46,694 nucleotides of DNA from Clostridia bacterium (GTDB taxonomy: Bacteria > Bacillota > Clostridia > Oscillospirales > Acutalibacteraceae), in assembly GCA_024404095.1 (NCBI GenBank), contig JAKSQO010000022.1, positions 1 to 46,694 on the forward strand, written 5' to 3'. Shown in pieces: positions 24,496-33,593 of this stretch (positions within the stretch are counted from its first letter, which is position 1; every line of letters starts with the position of its first letter). The notes beneath the pieces are model-generated. The model had not been told where the DNA came from. It worked only from the letters and a program-made list of their open reading frames with translations, and made no database searches. Made by a program: the position numbers and the translations under genes.

Positions 24496-25032
24496 ATGGC
24501 AATAATTACAACATTTTTCAAGGATTTACTTATCAGCTTTATGATATGGGGGCTTAGCATCGCACCGAACAGTACATATTTTCTTCGTAATTACCAGCAT
24601 TTGACCTATATAGGCAGAGAAGCTGTTCTTGAAAATGTGAAAAATGCAATTAACAAAAAAGACGAAGAAGCAATATTTGAAATGTTTTGCGATGAAAGCA
24701 AGGAACAACCCGAGGAATTAAAGAAACAAATTAAAGAATTTTTAGGCTATTTTGACAGCAAAATTGTTGAGGATTATTTTATAGGAAACAATCCTCGTTC
24801 AAGAGCAGATTTTGGTGCAGTAACTTGGATGGAGGAAGACCTTGCAAGGTTATATTATTTAGAGTCCGGGCATAAATTAAGAGTTGATATTCGGTGGAAA
24901 GTAATTGATTCCCAAAAGCCTCGTCAGATAGGATTATGTTGTTTATCGTTGTTTTCTTATGACGAACATCCTACCCCATATTTAACTGGTGTTGGTATTC
25001 CCTTGGACGGTTACATAGACGGTTATAGATAA
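24496..25032 (+). CDS. DUF5104-like protein
   Basis: 178 residues. An N-terminal hydrophobic segment (about 8-30) is probably a membrane anchor, followed by a helical NVKNAINKKDEEAIFEMFCDESKE region and a beta-sheet half. This matches the DUF5104 pattern of Clostridial lipoproteins, though no lipobox is seen here. AAGGAG precedes the ATG. It ends at a terminator. Role unknown. Confidence 0.6.
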   Translation: MAIITTFFKDLLISFMIWGLSIAPNSTYFLRNYQHLTYIGREAVLENVKNAINKKDEEAIFEMFCDESKEQPEELKKQIKEFLGYFDSKIVEDYFIGNNPRSRADFGAVTWMEEDLARLYYLESGHKLRVDIRWKVIDSQKPRQIGLCCLSLFSYDEHPTPYLTGVGIPLDGYIDGYR

Positions 25033-25063
25033 TATTTGGATAGCCCGCTGGTATTACTATCAT

Positions 25064-25096
25064 CCCTGAATCTCATTGCAGATTCAGGGATTTTCC
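25064..25096 (+). terminator. Terminator of the zinc-ribbon/lipoprotein/DUF5104 unit
   Basis: CCCTGAATCT (25064-25073) pairs perfectly with AGATTCAGGG (25080-25089) around a six-base loop. ATTTT follows. Confidence 0.85.
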
Positions 25097-25101
25097 TATG
25101 C

Positions 25102-25130
25102 AAAAAGCTCCCGCCGTTGAGCAGGAGCTT
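25102..25130 (-). terminator. Terminator of pheST
   Basis: AAGCTCC (25105-25111) pairs with GGAGCTT (25124-25130). Minus-strand transcripts end in the T run given by A25102-25106. Confidence 0.75.
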
Positions 25131-25146
25131 CAATGTTTAAGTTTGA

Positions 25147-27507
25147 TTAGCCCTTAAGAGAAATGTTCTGCTTCTTAAGAGTTTCAATTACAGCGTCTGT
25201 CTGTGTCTTAACCTCTTCGCCCGTAAGTGTACGTTCAGGATGAGAGAACAGGATTCTGACTGTAATCGACTTGCCGTTTTCATCGGCATAGGTATCGGTT
25301 ACGGTTACCTTTTTGATGAGTGCACAATTCTGTGCATCAATAGCGGCCTTGATAGGTGCAAATGTATCGCATACAAATGTGAGGTCGATTTCCATTTCGG
25401 GGAAACGGCTCGGTGCTTCGTAAGAAATACCTGCATTTGCAATCTGTGAGAATTTGATTATATCAATTTCAGCATAAACGATGTTTGACTTTTTATCAAT
25501 ATTCTTTGCAATAACGGGGTGAATCATACCGATTTCGCCGATTTCCTCGCCGCCGCAGTAAATTGCATTGAGGTTTACAGGATGCTGGAATGAGTGAGTT
25601 GCTTCCTTTGCCTTGAACGAAAGTGCCTCATGATTGATATCATCGGCAAGCGATGAAAGCATATTGACAAGCTTGAAGTAAAGCTTTTCGGGTGAAAGTG
25701 TTTTGCTGTAAAGTGTAACAGCGAGCTTCTTGTGCTCGTCGCACATACCGTTCTCGTCAAGTCCCTCAACTACTCGACCAACTTCAAAAATGCCGAAGTC
25801 TGCGCCGTAGCCTGTGTTTGTCTTAATCTGACAGAGCTGTGTAGGAATGATTGTCTTTCTGATTGTTTCAATATTCGGGTTTGAAGCGTTGAGAATCTTT
25901 ACATTGTCCTCGCTTTCAATACCGAGAGCCTTGAACTCGTCATAGTAATTCCAGATATAGGAATGAAGCTCGTGAAGTGAGAATCTCTTGACAAGAATAT
26001 CCTTTACTCTGTCCTCAACTGACTTTTCAACCGCATCACGAACAGGATAAAGCGGAGCCTTTGTTGTGTGAATATCGAAGTTGTCATAGCCGTAAATTCT
26101 TGTGATTTCCTCGATGATATCAGCCTTAATTGTAACATCCTTTGTTGCGCGCCATGACGGAACAACAACATCAAAGCTGTCATTATCACGCTTTACACCA
26201 AAGCCGAGAGAGTTGAGTGTCTTTTCAATTGTGTCGGAGCTGATGTCAATACCTGTGTAGCGGTCAACAAAGCTCTTGTCAAAGTTGATATTGATTGTAT
26301 CATACTTGAATGCCTGCTCGTCAGTCAGGGATGAAACAACTGTAACACCGCCGTCAATATCCTTAAGGAGCTTTACAAATCTTGCGATTGCAGTAACTGT
26401 CATTTCGGGGTCAAGGCACTTTTCATAGCGCATTGAAGCGTCGGTTCTGTGTGCAAGGCGAACAGAAGATTTTCTGATTGAAACTGCGTCAAATGTAGCA
26501 GATTCAAGTGTAAGTGTTGTTGTGTCCTCAACGATTTCGCTGTCAAGACCGCCCATAATACCTGCGATAGCAACAGGCGTGTTGTCATTGCAGATCATAA
26601 GTGTATTTTCGTCAATCTTACGGTCAACACCGTCAAGAGTTGTGAAAGTCATCGGCTCTGCGAATCTCTTAATGCGGATTTTTTCTACCTTGCGTGAGTC
26701 AAAAGCGTGCATAGGCTGACCCATTTCAAGCATAAGATAGTTTGTAAGGTCAGTAAGGAGGTTGATACCTCTCATTCCGCAATAGAAAAGGCGGATACGC
26801 ATATTCATCGGGCTGACTGACTTTGAAATATTTTCAAACTGAAGGCATGAATATCTCTGACAGTTTGCGTCCTCGATTTTCATATCTACCTTCGGCAGAT
26901 TGTTGTAAGCAGAAAGGTCAACTGTCTCAAGCGGCTTAAGCGGTCTGCCTGCAAGAGCGGCAAACTCACGGGCGATACCGTAATGACCCCAGAGGTCGGG
27001 ACGGTTAGTAAGAGATTTATTATCAACCTCAAAAACGATATCGTCAATTTCGTAAACATCCTTGATATCTGTACCGTTTGCGATATCTGTCGGCAAATCC
27101 ATGATGCCCGAGTTATCGTCGCTGATACCGATTTCCTTTTCTGAGCAGCACATACCGAATGAGTCAAAGCCTGCCAACGGACGGGGTGCGATTGTGATTT
27201 CACCAATCTTTGCGCCGACCTTTGCGAAAGCTGTTTTCATTCCGACTCTTACGTTAGGAGCACCGCAGACAACATCCGTCAGTTTGCCGTCGCCTGCATC
27301 AACCTTGAGCAGGTGAAGCTTTTCTGACTTCGGGTGATTTTCAACGGACATAATCTCAGCAACAACAATGCCGCTGATATTACTGCCCTTGAAGAAAATT
27401 TCATTTTCAACTTCAGCTGTCGAGAGTGAGAACTGACTGATAAGCTTCAATCTGTCAAGTCCGCTCAGATCCACATAATCTGAAATCCAGTTCATAGATA
27501 AAAACAT
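25147..27507 (-). CDS. pheT: Phenylalanyl-tRNA synthetase beta subunit
   Basis: 786 residues, full length. It starts MFLSMNWISDYVDL, as is typical for PheT. An N-terminal OB tRNA-binding domain (about 40-150, HPKSEKLHLLKVD) is followed by B3/B4 editing, B5 and core regions. A C-terminal ferredoxin-like anticodon-binding domain closes with VRILFSHPERTLTGEEV. It forms an alpha2-beta2 enzyme with PheS. It lies 18 nt after pheS under the T-box. Confidence 0.97.
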   Translation of the reverse strand: MFLSMNWISDYVDLSGLDRLKLISQFSLSTAEVENEIFFKGSNISGIVVAEIMSVENHPKSEKLHLLKVDAGDGKLTDVVCGAPNVRVGMKTAFAKVGAKIGEITIAPRPLAGFDSFGMCCSEKEIGISDDNSGIMDLPTDIANGTDIKDVYEIDDIVFEVDNKSLTNRPDLWGHYGIAREFAALAGRPLKPLETVDLSAYNNLPKVDMKIEDANCQRYSCLQFENISKSVSPMNMRIRLFYCGMRGINLLTDLTNYLMLEMGQPMHAFDSRKVEKIRIKRFAEPMTFTTLDGVDRKIDENTLMICNDNTPVAIAGIMGGLDSEIVEDTTTLTLESATFDAVSIRKSSVRLAHRTDASMRYEKCLDPEMTVTAIARFVKLLKDIDGGVTVVSSLTDEQAFKYDTININFDKSFVDRYTGIDISSDTIEKTLNSLGFGVKRDNDSFDVVVPSWRATKDVTIKADIIEEITRIYGYDNFDIHTTKAPLYPVRDAVEKSVEDRVKDILVKRFSLHELHSYIWNYYDEFKALGIESEDNVKILNASNPNIETIRKTIIPTQLCQIKTNTGYGADFGIFEVGRVVEGLDENGMCDEHKKLAVTLYSKTLSPEKLYFKLVNMLSSLADDINHEALSFKAKEATHSFQHPVNLNAIYCGGEEIGEIGMIHPVIAKNIDKKSNIVYAEIDIIKFSQIANAGISYEAPSRFPEMEIDLTFVCDTFAPIKAAIDAQNCALIKKVTVTDTYADENGKSITVRILFSHPERTLTGEEVKTQTDAVIETLKKQNISLKG

Positions 27508-27525
27508 ATTCTTTTTGCTCCTTTC

Positions 27526-28578
27526 TTACATATCGTCGGTAAACTGATCCATAGCCTTAAGGTTACCGCTGTTAAGGTCACGGAGGTCTTTAATGCCGTA
27601 CTTCATCATTGCAAGACGTGTAAGGCCGAGACCAAAAGCAAAACCTGTGTACTCCTCGGGATCAATTCCGCCTGCCTTAAGAACCTCGGGATGAATCATA
27701 CCGCAGGGGCAAAGCTCGAGCCAGCCGCTGTGCTTACATGAGGAACAGCCCTCACCGCCGCAGATAAGGCAGTTGATGTCAAGCTCGAAGCCGGGTTCAA
27801 CGAACGGGAAGAAGCCGGGACGAAGACGAACCTTGATATCTCTCTGGAAAACCTCTGAAAGCATTGTTTTCATGAAGAAGATGAGGTTTGAAATATTGAT
27901 ATCCTTGCCGACCATAACGCCTTCCATCTGGAAGAATGTGTTCTCGTGGCAGGCATCAGTAGCTTCGTTTCTGAAGCATCTGCCCGGGAAAACAGCCTTA
28001 ATCGGGATATTCTTGTTGATAAGGTCATCCTTGTACTTCTTGTAAATCGCGTTCTGAGCCGCAGATGTCTGAGTCTTAAGAAGCTGACCGTTATCAAGAT
28101 AGTATGTGTCCTGCATATCACGAGCGGGATGATGCTTGGGGATGTTGAGCGACTCAAAGCACTCATAGTCTGTTACGATTTCGCTGTAATCCTCAACGTG
28201 GAAGCCCATTGACTTAAAGATTCTTTCGCACTCACGCTGAACAAGAGTAATCGGATGATATGAACCTCTTGCGGTATCAGCCGGCATTGAAACGTCAAAT
28301 ACGGGCATTGATTCGATTTCTTTCTTTATCTGAAGTTCCTTAAGCTCTTTCATCTTTGCGCCGATTTTCTCAGTAGCTTCAGCCTTGAACATATTAACGT
28401 GCTGACCGAAGGTTTTCTTCTCCTCGTTTGAGAGATCTTTCATTCCCTTGAGAAGATCAGTAATTGAGCCTTTCTTTCCGAGGTAGGCTACTCTGATTTC
28501 TTCAAGCTGTGCCGTTTCGAGAACATTAGCCAGCTGTTCTTCAAACTGACTTTTCAAACTTGCAATTTTGTCGTTCAT
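27526..28578 (-). CDS. pheS: Phenylalanyl-tRNA synthetase alpha subunit
   Basis: 350 residues: an N-terminal coiled-coil (about 1-90), then the class II aminoacylation core with motif 2 around FPGRCFRNE and motif 3 GFAFGLGLTRLAMMKYGI. A C..C/C..C segment (CLICGGEGCSSC...ELCPCGM) sits before motif 3, as in many bacterial PheS. GGAGG precedes the ATG. The gene is controlled by the T-box leader upstream. Confidence 0.97.
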   Translation of the reverse strand: MNDKIASLKSQFEEQLANVLETAQLEEIRVAYLGKKGSITDLLKGMKDLSNEEKKTFGQHVNMFKAEATEKIGAKMKELKELQIKKEIESMPVFDVSMPADTARGSYHPITLVQRECERIFKSMGFHVEDYSEIVTDYECFESLNIPKHHPARDMQDTYYLDNGQLLKTQTSAAQNAIYKKYKDDLINKNIPIKAVFPGRCFRNEATDACHENTFFQMEGVMVGKDINISNLIFFMKTMLSEVFQRDIKVRLRPGFFPFVEPGFELDINCLICGGEGCSSCKHSGWLELCPCGMIHPEVLKAGGIDPEEYTGFAFGLGLTRLAMMKYGIKDLRDLNSGNLKAMDQFTDDM

Positions 28579-28608
28579 AATTGCCTCCTATATAAAAATA
28601 TATTTTAC

Positions 28609-28862
28609 AAAAAATAAAACGTCCCATACAAAAGTATGAGACGAAAAAATCCGTGGTACCACTCAAATTGCGGTTAAACTACCGCCACTTGTTTTGCTTT
28701 AATGCAGCACTACATTCTGCTTTTCACAGAAAACTCCCAGGCCGAATTTCCATAATGCGATTCTGTACGGTTTTTCCACCCTCAACCGCTCTCTTGAACA
28801 GAGGTTCGCATCTGTACTGCGCCGTATGGCACCTGATCCTTGTCATTTGCATAATTCAATTT
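28609..28862 (-). promoter_or_regulatory. Phe T-box riboswitch leader
   Basis: Minus-strand leader with the T-box core GAGTGGTACCACGG (28651-28664 region) and a specifier UUC (28744-28746) in the AAATTCGGC loop, matching tRNA-Phe. A competing terminator (CGTCTCATAC...GTATGGGACG, 28620-28643) is followed by a T-rich tract. Uncharged tRNA-Phe should stabilise the antiterminator and switch on pheST. Confidence 0.95.
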
Positions 28863-28867
28863 CTATA

Positions 28868-28896
28868 ATTCTATCACAAGGGAATTAAAAATACAA
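28868..28896 (-). promoter_or_regulatory. Promoter of the pheST T-box operon
   Basis: Minus strand: TTGTAT (28891-28896), 17-nt spacer, TAGAAT (28868-28873). Confidence 0.8.
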
Positions 28897-28926
28897 CCCT
28901 TATAAAAAGTTTTTTCAGTAAATGTA

Positions 28927-29472
28927 TTATATCTTTTTGAGAATATCATCAGATGGAGATATCTTTTTGTGAATCGTAGCACAGCTCATTTTTTCAAGTT
29001 CTTCAACTTCAGTTTCATCATCCGTGTAAAATGCGAAATAATCTTCGTGTGTTACAGAACAAAATGTGCAGACGCCGTTTTTGTAAAAACATAAATTTTC
29101 AACATCATCAGGGTAATTCCAATGTTGTATGCTATCTGCATTCAGCAATTTCTTTTCAGCATTTATGTGCTTGAGTGAAACATAATATGTTGTCATATAC
29201 CTTCCTGTTTCTTTTCTGATGATATGATTCAGAAAATACCGTTTGGTTTTATTTATGGCATAAAGATATTTCGTCTCCTCTTCATTAAGGCTTCGGTTTA
29301 CATCATATCCTTTTTCAATCGCCTTTGCGCGTTCCTCGACATCTGCAAATACGTCGAAAGACATACAATCGGACTTTCTGCATAAATACTTAATTAAGTT
29401 CTCATATGCCTTTCCCGAAACTGAATCTCCGTCGATAAAGGCGCAAAAATATTTCGGCTTTTTATCAGACAT
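28927..29472 (-). CDS. Hypothetical protein, 181 residues
   Basis: Not recognised. It begins MSDKKPKYFCAFIDGDSVSGKAYENL, with an early strand ending in DGD that looks like the acidic start of a NYN/HAD-type fold, but no complete motif set could be found. The rest is mixed alpha/beta with several Tyr and Cys residues and an acidic C-terminal part. I start at ATG 29472 behind GGAG; the upstream TTG frame has no ribosome site. It forms a cluster with two more small unknown proteins. Confidence 0.5.
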   Translation of the reverse strand: MSDKKPKYFCAFIDGDSVSGKAYENLIKYLCRKSDCMSFDVFADVEERAKAIEKGYDVNRSLNEEETKYLYAINKTKRYFLNHIIRKETGRYMTTYYVSLKHINAEKKLLNADSIQHWNYPDDVENLCFYKNGVCTFCSVTHEDYFAFYTDDETEVEELEKMSCATIHKKISPSDDILKKI

Positions 29473-29501
29473 ATCTGTTCTCCATTCTGCATCCCTGTTC
29501 T

Positions 29502-29792
29502 TCAAAAATATAAAGTCGGCATTTTTTCATCGTAGTCAGTTTTGTCTCTTTCTACGATAAAAGCTTTGTCGCAATCAGTCAAGACAAACTCATTCAACCA
29601 ATTGATAAAGGCATCCGCATCAAATGACACCGCAACCTTTTTATTTTTCTTATATACCCAATATGGATGATCATTGCTTTCGTTATAAAGCCATTCGTCA
29701 AATTTATTAACATGATTCTTCATATCGTTCCATATAAAATCCGGAATTTCCGCAATATCTGCAGAATAGGTAAATCTTAAAGCGACTCTCAT
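29502..29792 (-). CDS. Hypothetical protein, 96 residues
   Basis: Not recognised. It starts MRVALRFTYSADIAEIPDF at ATG 29792, seven bases after AGGAG. A soluble alpha/beta protein rich in aromatic residues (FDEWLYNESNDHPYWVYKK). It precedes the 181-residue gene by 29 nt. The size and cluster recall immunity-type proteins, but no toxin is nearby. Confidence 0.5.
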   Translation of the reverse strand: MRVALRFTYSADIAEIPDFIWNDMKNHVNKFDEWLYNESNDHPYWVYKKNKKVAVSFDADAFINWLNEFVLTDCDKAFIVERDKTDYDEKMPTLYF

Positions 29793-29857
29793 AACCGTAC
29801 TCCTAAGCCCCAAACGGCACTTCCGTCGATAAAGGCATAAATTATGTCCAATATACT

Positions 29858-30436
29858 TTATTGGCAGATAATTTTTGTTGCACCATTCTGTTCCGCATCG
29901 GTATCTTCCCAGTCAAGGTGCAGATCGAACAGCTTTCCCAGCTTTTCGAGAACTCTGAAAATACAATCGCTTTCAACAAGCGCTTTCTCTATGTCATCTG
30001 CCGAAACATTAAACAAATCTGCAAATTCTTCAACGTTAACAGATTTTCCGATTTCAGATACATCGTCAAATTTTATCTGTGCAATTTCTCTTCCGTTTTT
30101 ATAAAGCAGGAATTGAATCTCATCCTCATAAACTGTTGATACAAGAAAAACATACGTATCCTTGTGCTTTTTGGTCAATGATTTGCAGAAAATTTTTAAC
30201 CTCAAATTATAAAAAATTGGTGCATAAAAACTTCTGAACTTTTCATTTTCTGAAACAAAAATATTATGATTATCTTCAATTTGATCTAAACAAAATTTTT
30301 GAAAAACATCAAAACCTGAATCCGCTTCAGCCAGCTCCCTTAACGGAGCGTTTATCGACTCCTGTGATTTTGAAACATATTCAACTATTTCGTCAATATC
30401 GATTTCATATGGAATGTGTAAAGAGTAAAAATTCAT
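29858..30436 (-). CDS. Hypothetical protein, 192 residues
   Basis: Not recognised. It starts MNFYSLHIPYEIDIDEIVEYV, with no signal peptide. A helical first half and a beta central part are followed by a VNVEEFADLFNVSADDIEKAL segment near residue 134. AAGGAG lies in the short gap after the secreted-protein remnant. It may be cotranscribed with the two small genes downstream. Confidence 0.5.
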   Translation of the reverse strand: MNFYSLHIPYEIDIDEIVEYVSKSQESINAPLRELAEADSGFDVFQKFCLDQIEDNHNIFVSENEKFRSFYAPIFYNLRLKIFCKSLTKKHKDTYVFLVSTVYEDEIQFLLYKNGREIAQIKFDDVSEIGKSVNVEEFADLFNVSADDIEKALVESDCIFRVLEKLGKLFDLHLDWEDTDAEQNGATKIICQ

Positions 30437-30455
30437 TTAATACAGCTCCTTGTTA

Positions 30456-31376
30456 TTATTTCTGTATATTCGCGTCACTAACATAGCCTACTGTAAACTC
30501 ATTCGAAACCGCATAGTGTGTTTGACCACCACTTGTGTACGGAACAACATATCGGTATACTCCGCTATTATTCTCAAAGGCTACACTTTCATCAAACAGC
30601 AAATACAATGATGTTTCAAGTTTAACATCCCGTGTTTCTCCGCCTTTTAATACTGTATCTTTTAACATAACCGTCGGGGACAGATTCTGTGCAACAAATG
30701 AATTCATTTCTTTTTCAACAACATACCATTTATCGCCAATTCTTTTCTCAACAATAAAATCCGATGTCGTTATTTCATTATTCTCCGAATTAGTAATCTT
30801 AAAAGCATAGGCCGTTGACTCAACAGGATAATTGAAACTATCAGTTTTCAGCAGTACGGTATTTGAACGATTGCTGTCCGAAACCGAACTGTCCGGCAAA
30901 TACTTTACAATATCATCGCCATTCTGTGGCATATAATCCTTATTATACACACAGAACGTAATAACTTCACGTACAACGCCGTAATCTGCAACAACACTTA
31001 TCCAACATTCGCCGCTGTCCCACACAGGATTAAATATGTATGCTTTGGCATCACTATCGTATTTAATCTTTTTGTGTGAATAATCACCGTTTTCAATATC
31101 AACGTATGAAAGTTTAAGCGGTCTTTTATTGAAGCTTACCTCAACCGAATCATTTTCTTCGATTCCAATTACATTCCGAATTTTATTTTCGGCATTTTCC
31201 AAGCTGTTGACTTCTTTTTTGAGTGAAGAAAACATACTGAAGCTTTCCGAATAGTATTCAATGTTTTTACTGTCTGCAGAAATTTCACATTTACAGTTTT
31301 TACATTGCTATAAGATGAAGCTAACAGAACGCATATTATTGCAAGTGGAATAACAATAAAAAAATTTCTTTTTCAT
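30456..31376 (-). pseudogene. Secreted Ig-like protein with a doubly frameshifted N-terminus
   Basis: The intact part (30456-31235, 259 residues from MFSSLKKEV) carries a C-terminal beta-sandwich like bacterial Ig-type Big_14 domains (KWYVVEKEMN, VLKGGETRDVKLETSLY, SGVYRYVVPYTSGG). The real start is ATG 31376, behind AAGGG. Read literally it meets a stop after 22 codons. Removing one T from the seven-T run (31358-31364) gives a clean signal peptide, MKKKFFIVIPLAIICVLLAS. A second, opposite shift near 31285 is needed to join the long frame (ADSKNIEYYSESF...). Either the gene is decaying or the run is a sequencing or phase-variation site. Confidence 0.65.
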
Positions 31377-31469
31377 TCTGATTTTCCCTTCATTTAACTG
31401 ACTGTAAATCGATTATATACCATTCACACAACTAAATCAATACAAATCTGTAAAATTGTAATGCTATGC

Positions 31470-31500
31470 AAAAACTCCCTGCCGATTTCTCGACAGGGAG
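31470..31500 (-). terminator. Terminator downstream of the Fic gene
   Basis: CTCCCTG (31475-31481) pairs with CAGGGAG (31494-31500). The A run at 31470-31474 gives T's on the minus strand. It lies 168 nt after the fic stop. The rest of 31377-31667 shows no gene, only a short TGCATT.. repeat near 31553. Confidence 0.7.
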
Positions 31501-31667
31501 CAAAAAACTTATATAGTGTTCTGATTACTCAGCAAGTGCAGCCTGTACTGCATTATACCCAATGCAGTAATCAAAAGCCACATTTCAGCTCTTAAAAGGA
31601 TGCTTAAAAAATTGAAATATTATAAGCCACAGATATAAATATCTACGACTTGCTTTAATGATTTGTT

Positions 31668-32723
31668 TTAGTTGTTTCTTATATAATGAGTTTTTCTGCC
31701 GGAGCCTAAACGGTTTAGTGTGCCGTCATTAACAAGCTTTTTCAATGCACTTTCTACGGAAGAGCTGCCAAGGCTCGGACAGTTTTCAAGAGCTTCCTGT
31801 TTTGTGAAGGTTCCGATTGTCCTTAAAGCATAAGCTTTTACAATATCATAGGATGTGCTTTTTGCTCCGCCTTTGTTGACAGTTTCAACACGAGTTTCAA
31901 AATCCCTGTAGCAGGAAAGAATAATCCCGAGCATATATTTTATAAAATACTTCGGGTCGTTTTCGTTTGTATGCCAACCCTTGTCAGAACGCATCAGCGC
32001 ATCATAGTATGCTTCTTTTGTATCAGCAATAGCTTTTTCTATGCTGATATATCTGCCGATTTCATATTCGCTTTTATACAACAGCAATATTGTAAGCAGC
32101 CGACTCATTCTTCCGTTTCCGTCATTGAACGGGTGAATACACAGAAAATCAAGAATAAAGCAAGGTATCAGTATCAGCGGATCAACAATTTGCTTTTTAA
32201 TCGCTGTATTGAATGTTTCGCAAAGTTCGTTAATTGACTCTTCCGTTTCATAAGGCTCAACGGGCTTGAAAAGCACCTGCTTTGTACCGTCAGGCATCAC
32301 AGCATCAATTTCATTTGCGGTTGTTTTAAAAGTGCCGCCATACGATAAAGGCGTGAATTTCAACAAATCTCTGTGTAACTGTAAAATATAGGTTGATTTT
32401 ACGGGGATAGCATCATAGCTTTCATGGATAAGGTTCAGCACGTTTCTGTAACCGAGTATTTCTTCCTCGTCACGGTTTCTCGGGGCTGTTTTATCGGCTA
32501 AAAGTTGCTTCATACGGGGACTTGTTGTTACAATTCCCTCTATTCTGTTTGACGCTTCCGTGCTTTGATTTTTTGCAATTTCAATTAGTCTGTCAAGTTC
32601 AACCGGTTTGCGGATTAAAAATGTCGACTGTTTTCCCTTGTATTCGTGAATTTGTGCTATATATGATAAAATATCATTATCCCAAGTCCTGCTTTCAAGC
32701 TCCGAATAATCAAAATGCCGCAT
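31668..32723 (-). CDS. Class II Fic-domain AMPylase with winged-helix tail
   Basis: Fic enzymes move AMP from ATP to target hydroxyls. 351 residues from MRHFDYSELE. The N-terminal inhibitory helix carries SNRIEG (58-63; S...EG), the class II self-inhibition motif. The Fic active loop HPFNDGNGRMSR spans 197-208 with all core residues. The C-terminal ~65 residues (TSYDIVKAYALRT...SSVESALKKLVNDGTLNRLG) form a winged helix, so the protein may bind DNA. I start at ATG 32723 behind AAAGGA. No antitoxin partner is adjacent. Confidence 0.93.
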   Translation of the reverse strand: MRHFDYSELESRTWDNDILSYIAQIHEYKGKQSTFLIRKPVELDRLIEIAKNQSTEASNRIEGIVTTSPRMKQLLADKTAPRNRDEEEILGYRNVLNLIHESYDAIPVKSTYILQLHRDLLKFTPLSYGGTFKTTANEIDAVMPDGTKQVLFKPVEPYETEESINELCETFNTAIKKQIVDPLILIPCFILDFLCIHPFNDGNGRMSRLLTILLLYKSEYEIGRYISIEKAIADTKEAYYDALMRSDKGWHTNENDPKYFIKYMLGIILSCYRDFETRVETVNKGGAKSTSYDIVKAYALRTIGTFTKQEALENCPSLGSSSVESALKKLVNDGTLNRLGSGRKTHYIRNN

Positions 32724-32737
32724 TTTTGTGTTCCTTT

Positions 32738-32805
32738 CTCCCAAGTTTGATTTTATTGCTCCCAATTATAATATAAATTTGTGATAAAATCAATACCGCT
32801 TGGGA
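32738..32805 (-). promoter_or_regulatory. Fic promoter with CTCCCAA repeat operators
   Basis: Promoter on the minus strand: TTGATT (32788-32793), 17-nt spacer, TATAAT (32765-32770). CTCCCAA occurs at 32738-32744 and 32759-32765, and its inverse TTGGGA at 32800-32805, so the copies bracket the promoter. Spacing of two direct copies is 21 nt, one face of the helix. Confidence 0.6.
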
Positions 32806-32999
32806 TTAAATTACATACTTTTATTGTTGCATTTTATGTAATCTGTATTCGATAGTCTTTTCATATTTTATTGTTAATTTGCTTCAAAGCAGTTACAACG
32901 AGAGTTAAACGCAAAAATGTCAATATATTTCGGAAATATGTCAATATTCTTCCGAATCATTGCCTTTTAAACTTATATATAAATGCCAAGCAACAATAT

Positions 33000-33028
33000 T
33001 TGACCCTTTTCTACTTGTGTGGTATAAT
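33000..33028 (+). promoter_or_regulatory. Promoter upstream of the 103-residue protein
   Basis: TTGACC (33000-33005), 17-nt spacer, perfect TATAAT (33023-33028). A second TATAAT at 33114-33119 with GTTGAA 16 nt before it lies closer to the gene. Between fic and this point (32810-32999) I see only an ATGTCAATAT..TTC duplication near 32928-32965 and no gene. Confidence 0.7.
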
Positions 33029-33181
33029 AAATTAAAATTCAGGTAACATACACCCTTATTTTTAATTTATACCATATAAGTTGCTAATAAAGTTGAAGTC
33101 CAAAACAATATGATATAATTCAAATAATAAAGAAAATATCAGCTTGAGCGGCAAATTTACTTACATAAAGAGGTGTAACTA

Positions 33182-33493
33182 ATGGATTCGTTTGAAAAAA
33201 AGCTATATGATTTTCTTGTGTCTGATATGGATATTATGGCAAAAGCCATAGCAAACTTTGTTTTCCGGGAAGTCATAGAGGATGCACATACAAAATATAA
33301 TATTTCGCAGGATGATATGCGAGATATGTGTAAAGAAGCTGTAAACCGTTCTGCCGTTTTGGAACAGATGTTTAATGACGAAGAACTAAAAAAAGCGCTT
33401 ATCTTCTATGGATATTCAACAAATGAATGGGATGCTCCTGACAGCAAAGAAGTTGCTTTGAAACTACAGCAATTATACAACATTGTCAAATGA
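33182..33493 (+). CDS. Hypothetical helical protein, 103 residues
   Basis: Not recognised. All-helical, acidic, soluble. It starts MDSFEKKLYDFLVSDMDIM with AAAGAGGTG seven bases before the ATG. There are no cysteines other than one CKEA. It sits alone between a promoter and a terminator, next to the recombinase end of the mobile module; it could be host or element DNA. Confidence 0.6.
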   Translation: MDSFEKKLYDFLVSDMDIMAKAIANFVFREVIEDAHTKYNISQDDMRDMCKEAVNRSAVLEQMFNDEELKKALIFYGYSTNEWDAPDSKEVALKLQQLYNIVK

Positions 33494-33511
33494 ATGGGGA
33501 ATCCCCTCAAA

Positions 33512-33555
33512 AAAGGCGATATGGTTTTGAGCCCATATCGCCTTTAATTTTTGCT
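33512..33555 (+). terminator. Terminator between the 103-residue gene and the recombinase
   Basis: AAAGGCGATATGG (33512-33524) pairs perfectly with CCATATCGCCTTT (33533-33545). T-rich sequence follows; the A run on the other side could also serve the minus strand. Confidence 0.85.
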
Positions 33556-33593
33556 TTGAGAGAGAACTTATTTTATTATAACACAATAATTAT

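Noticed and set aside
28927..31376. Polymorphic-toxin immunity cluster
   Set aside because: Small unknown proteins in a row suggested it, but no toxin, secretion or polymorphic-toxin module is visible.
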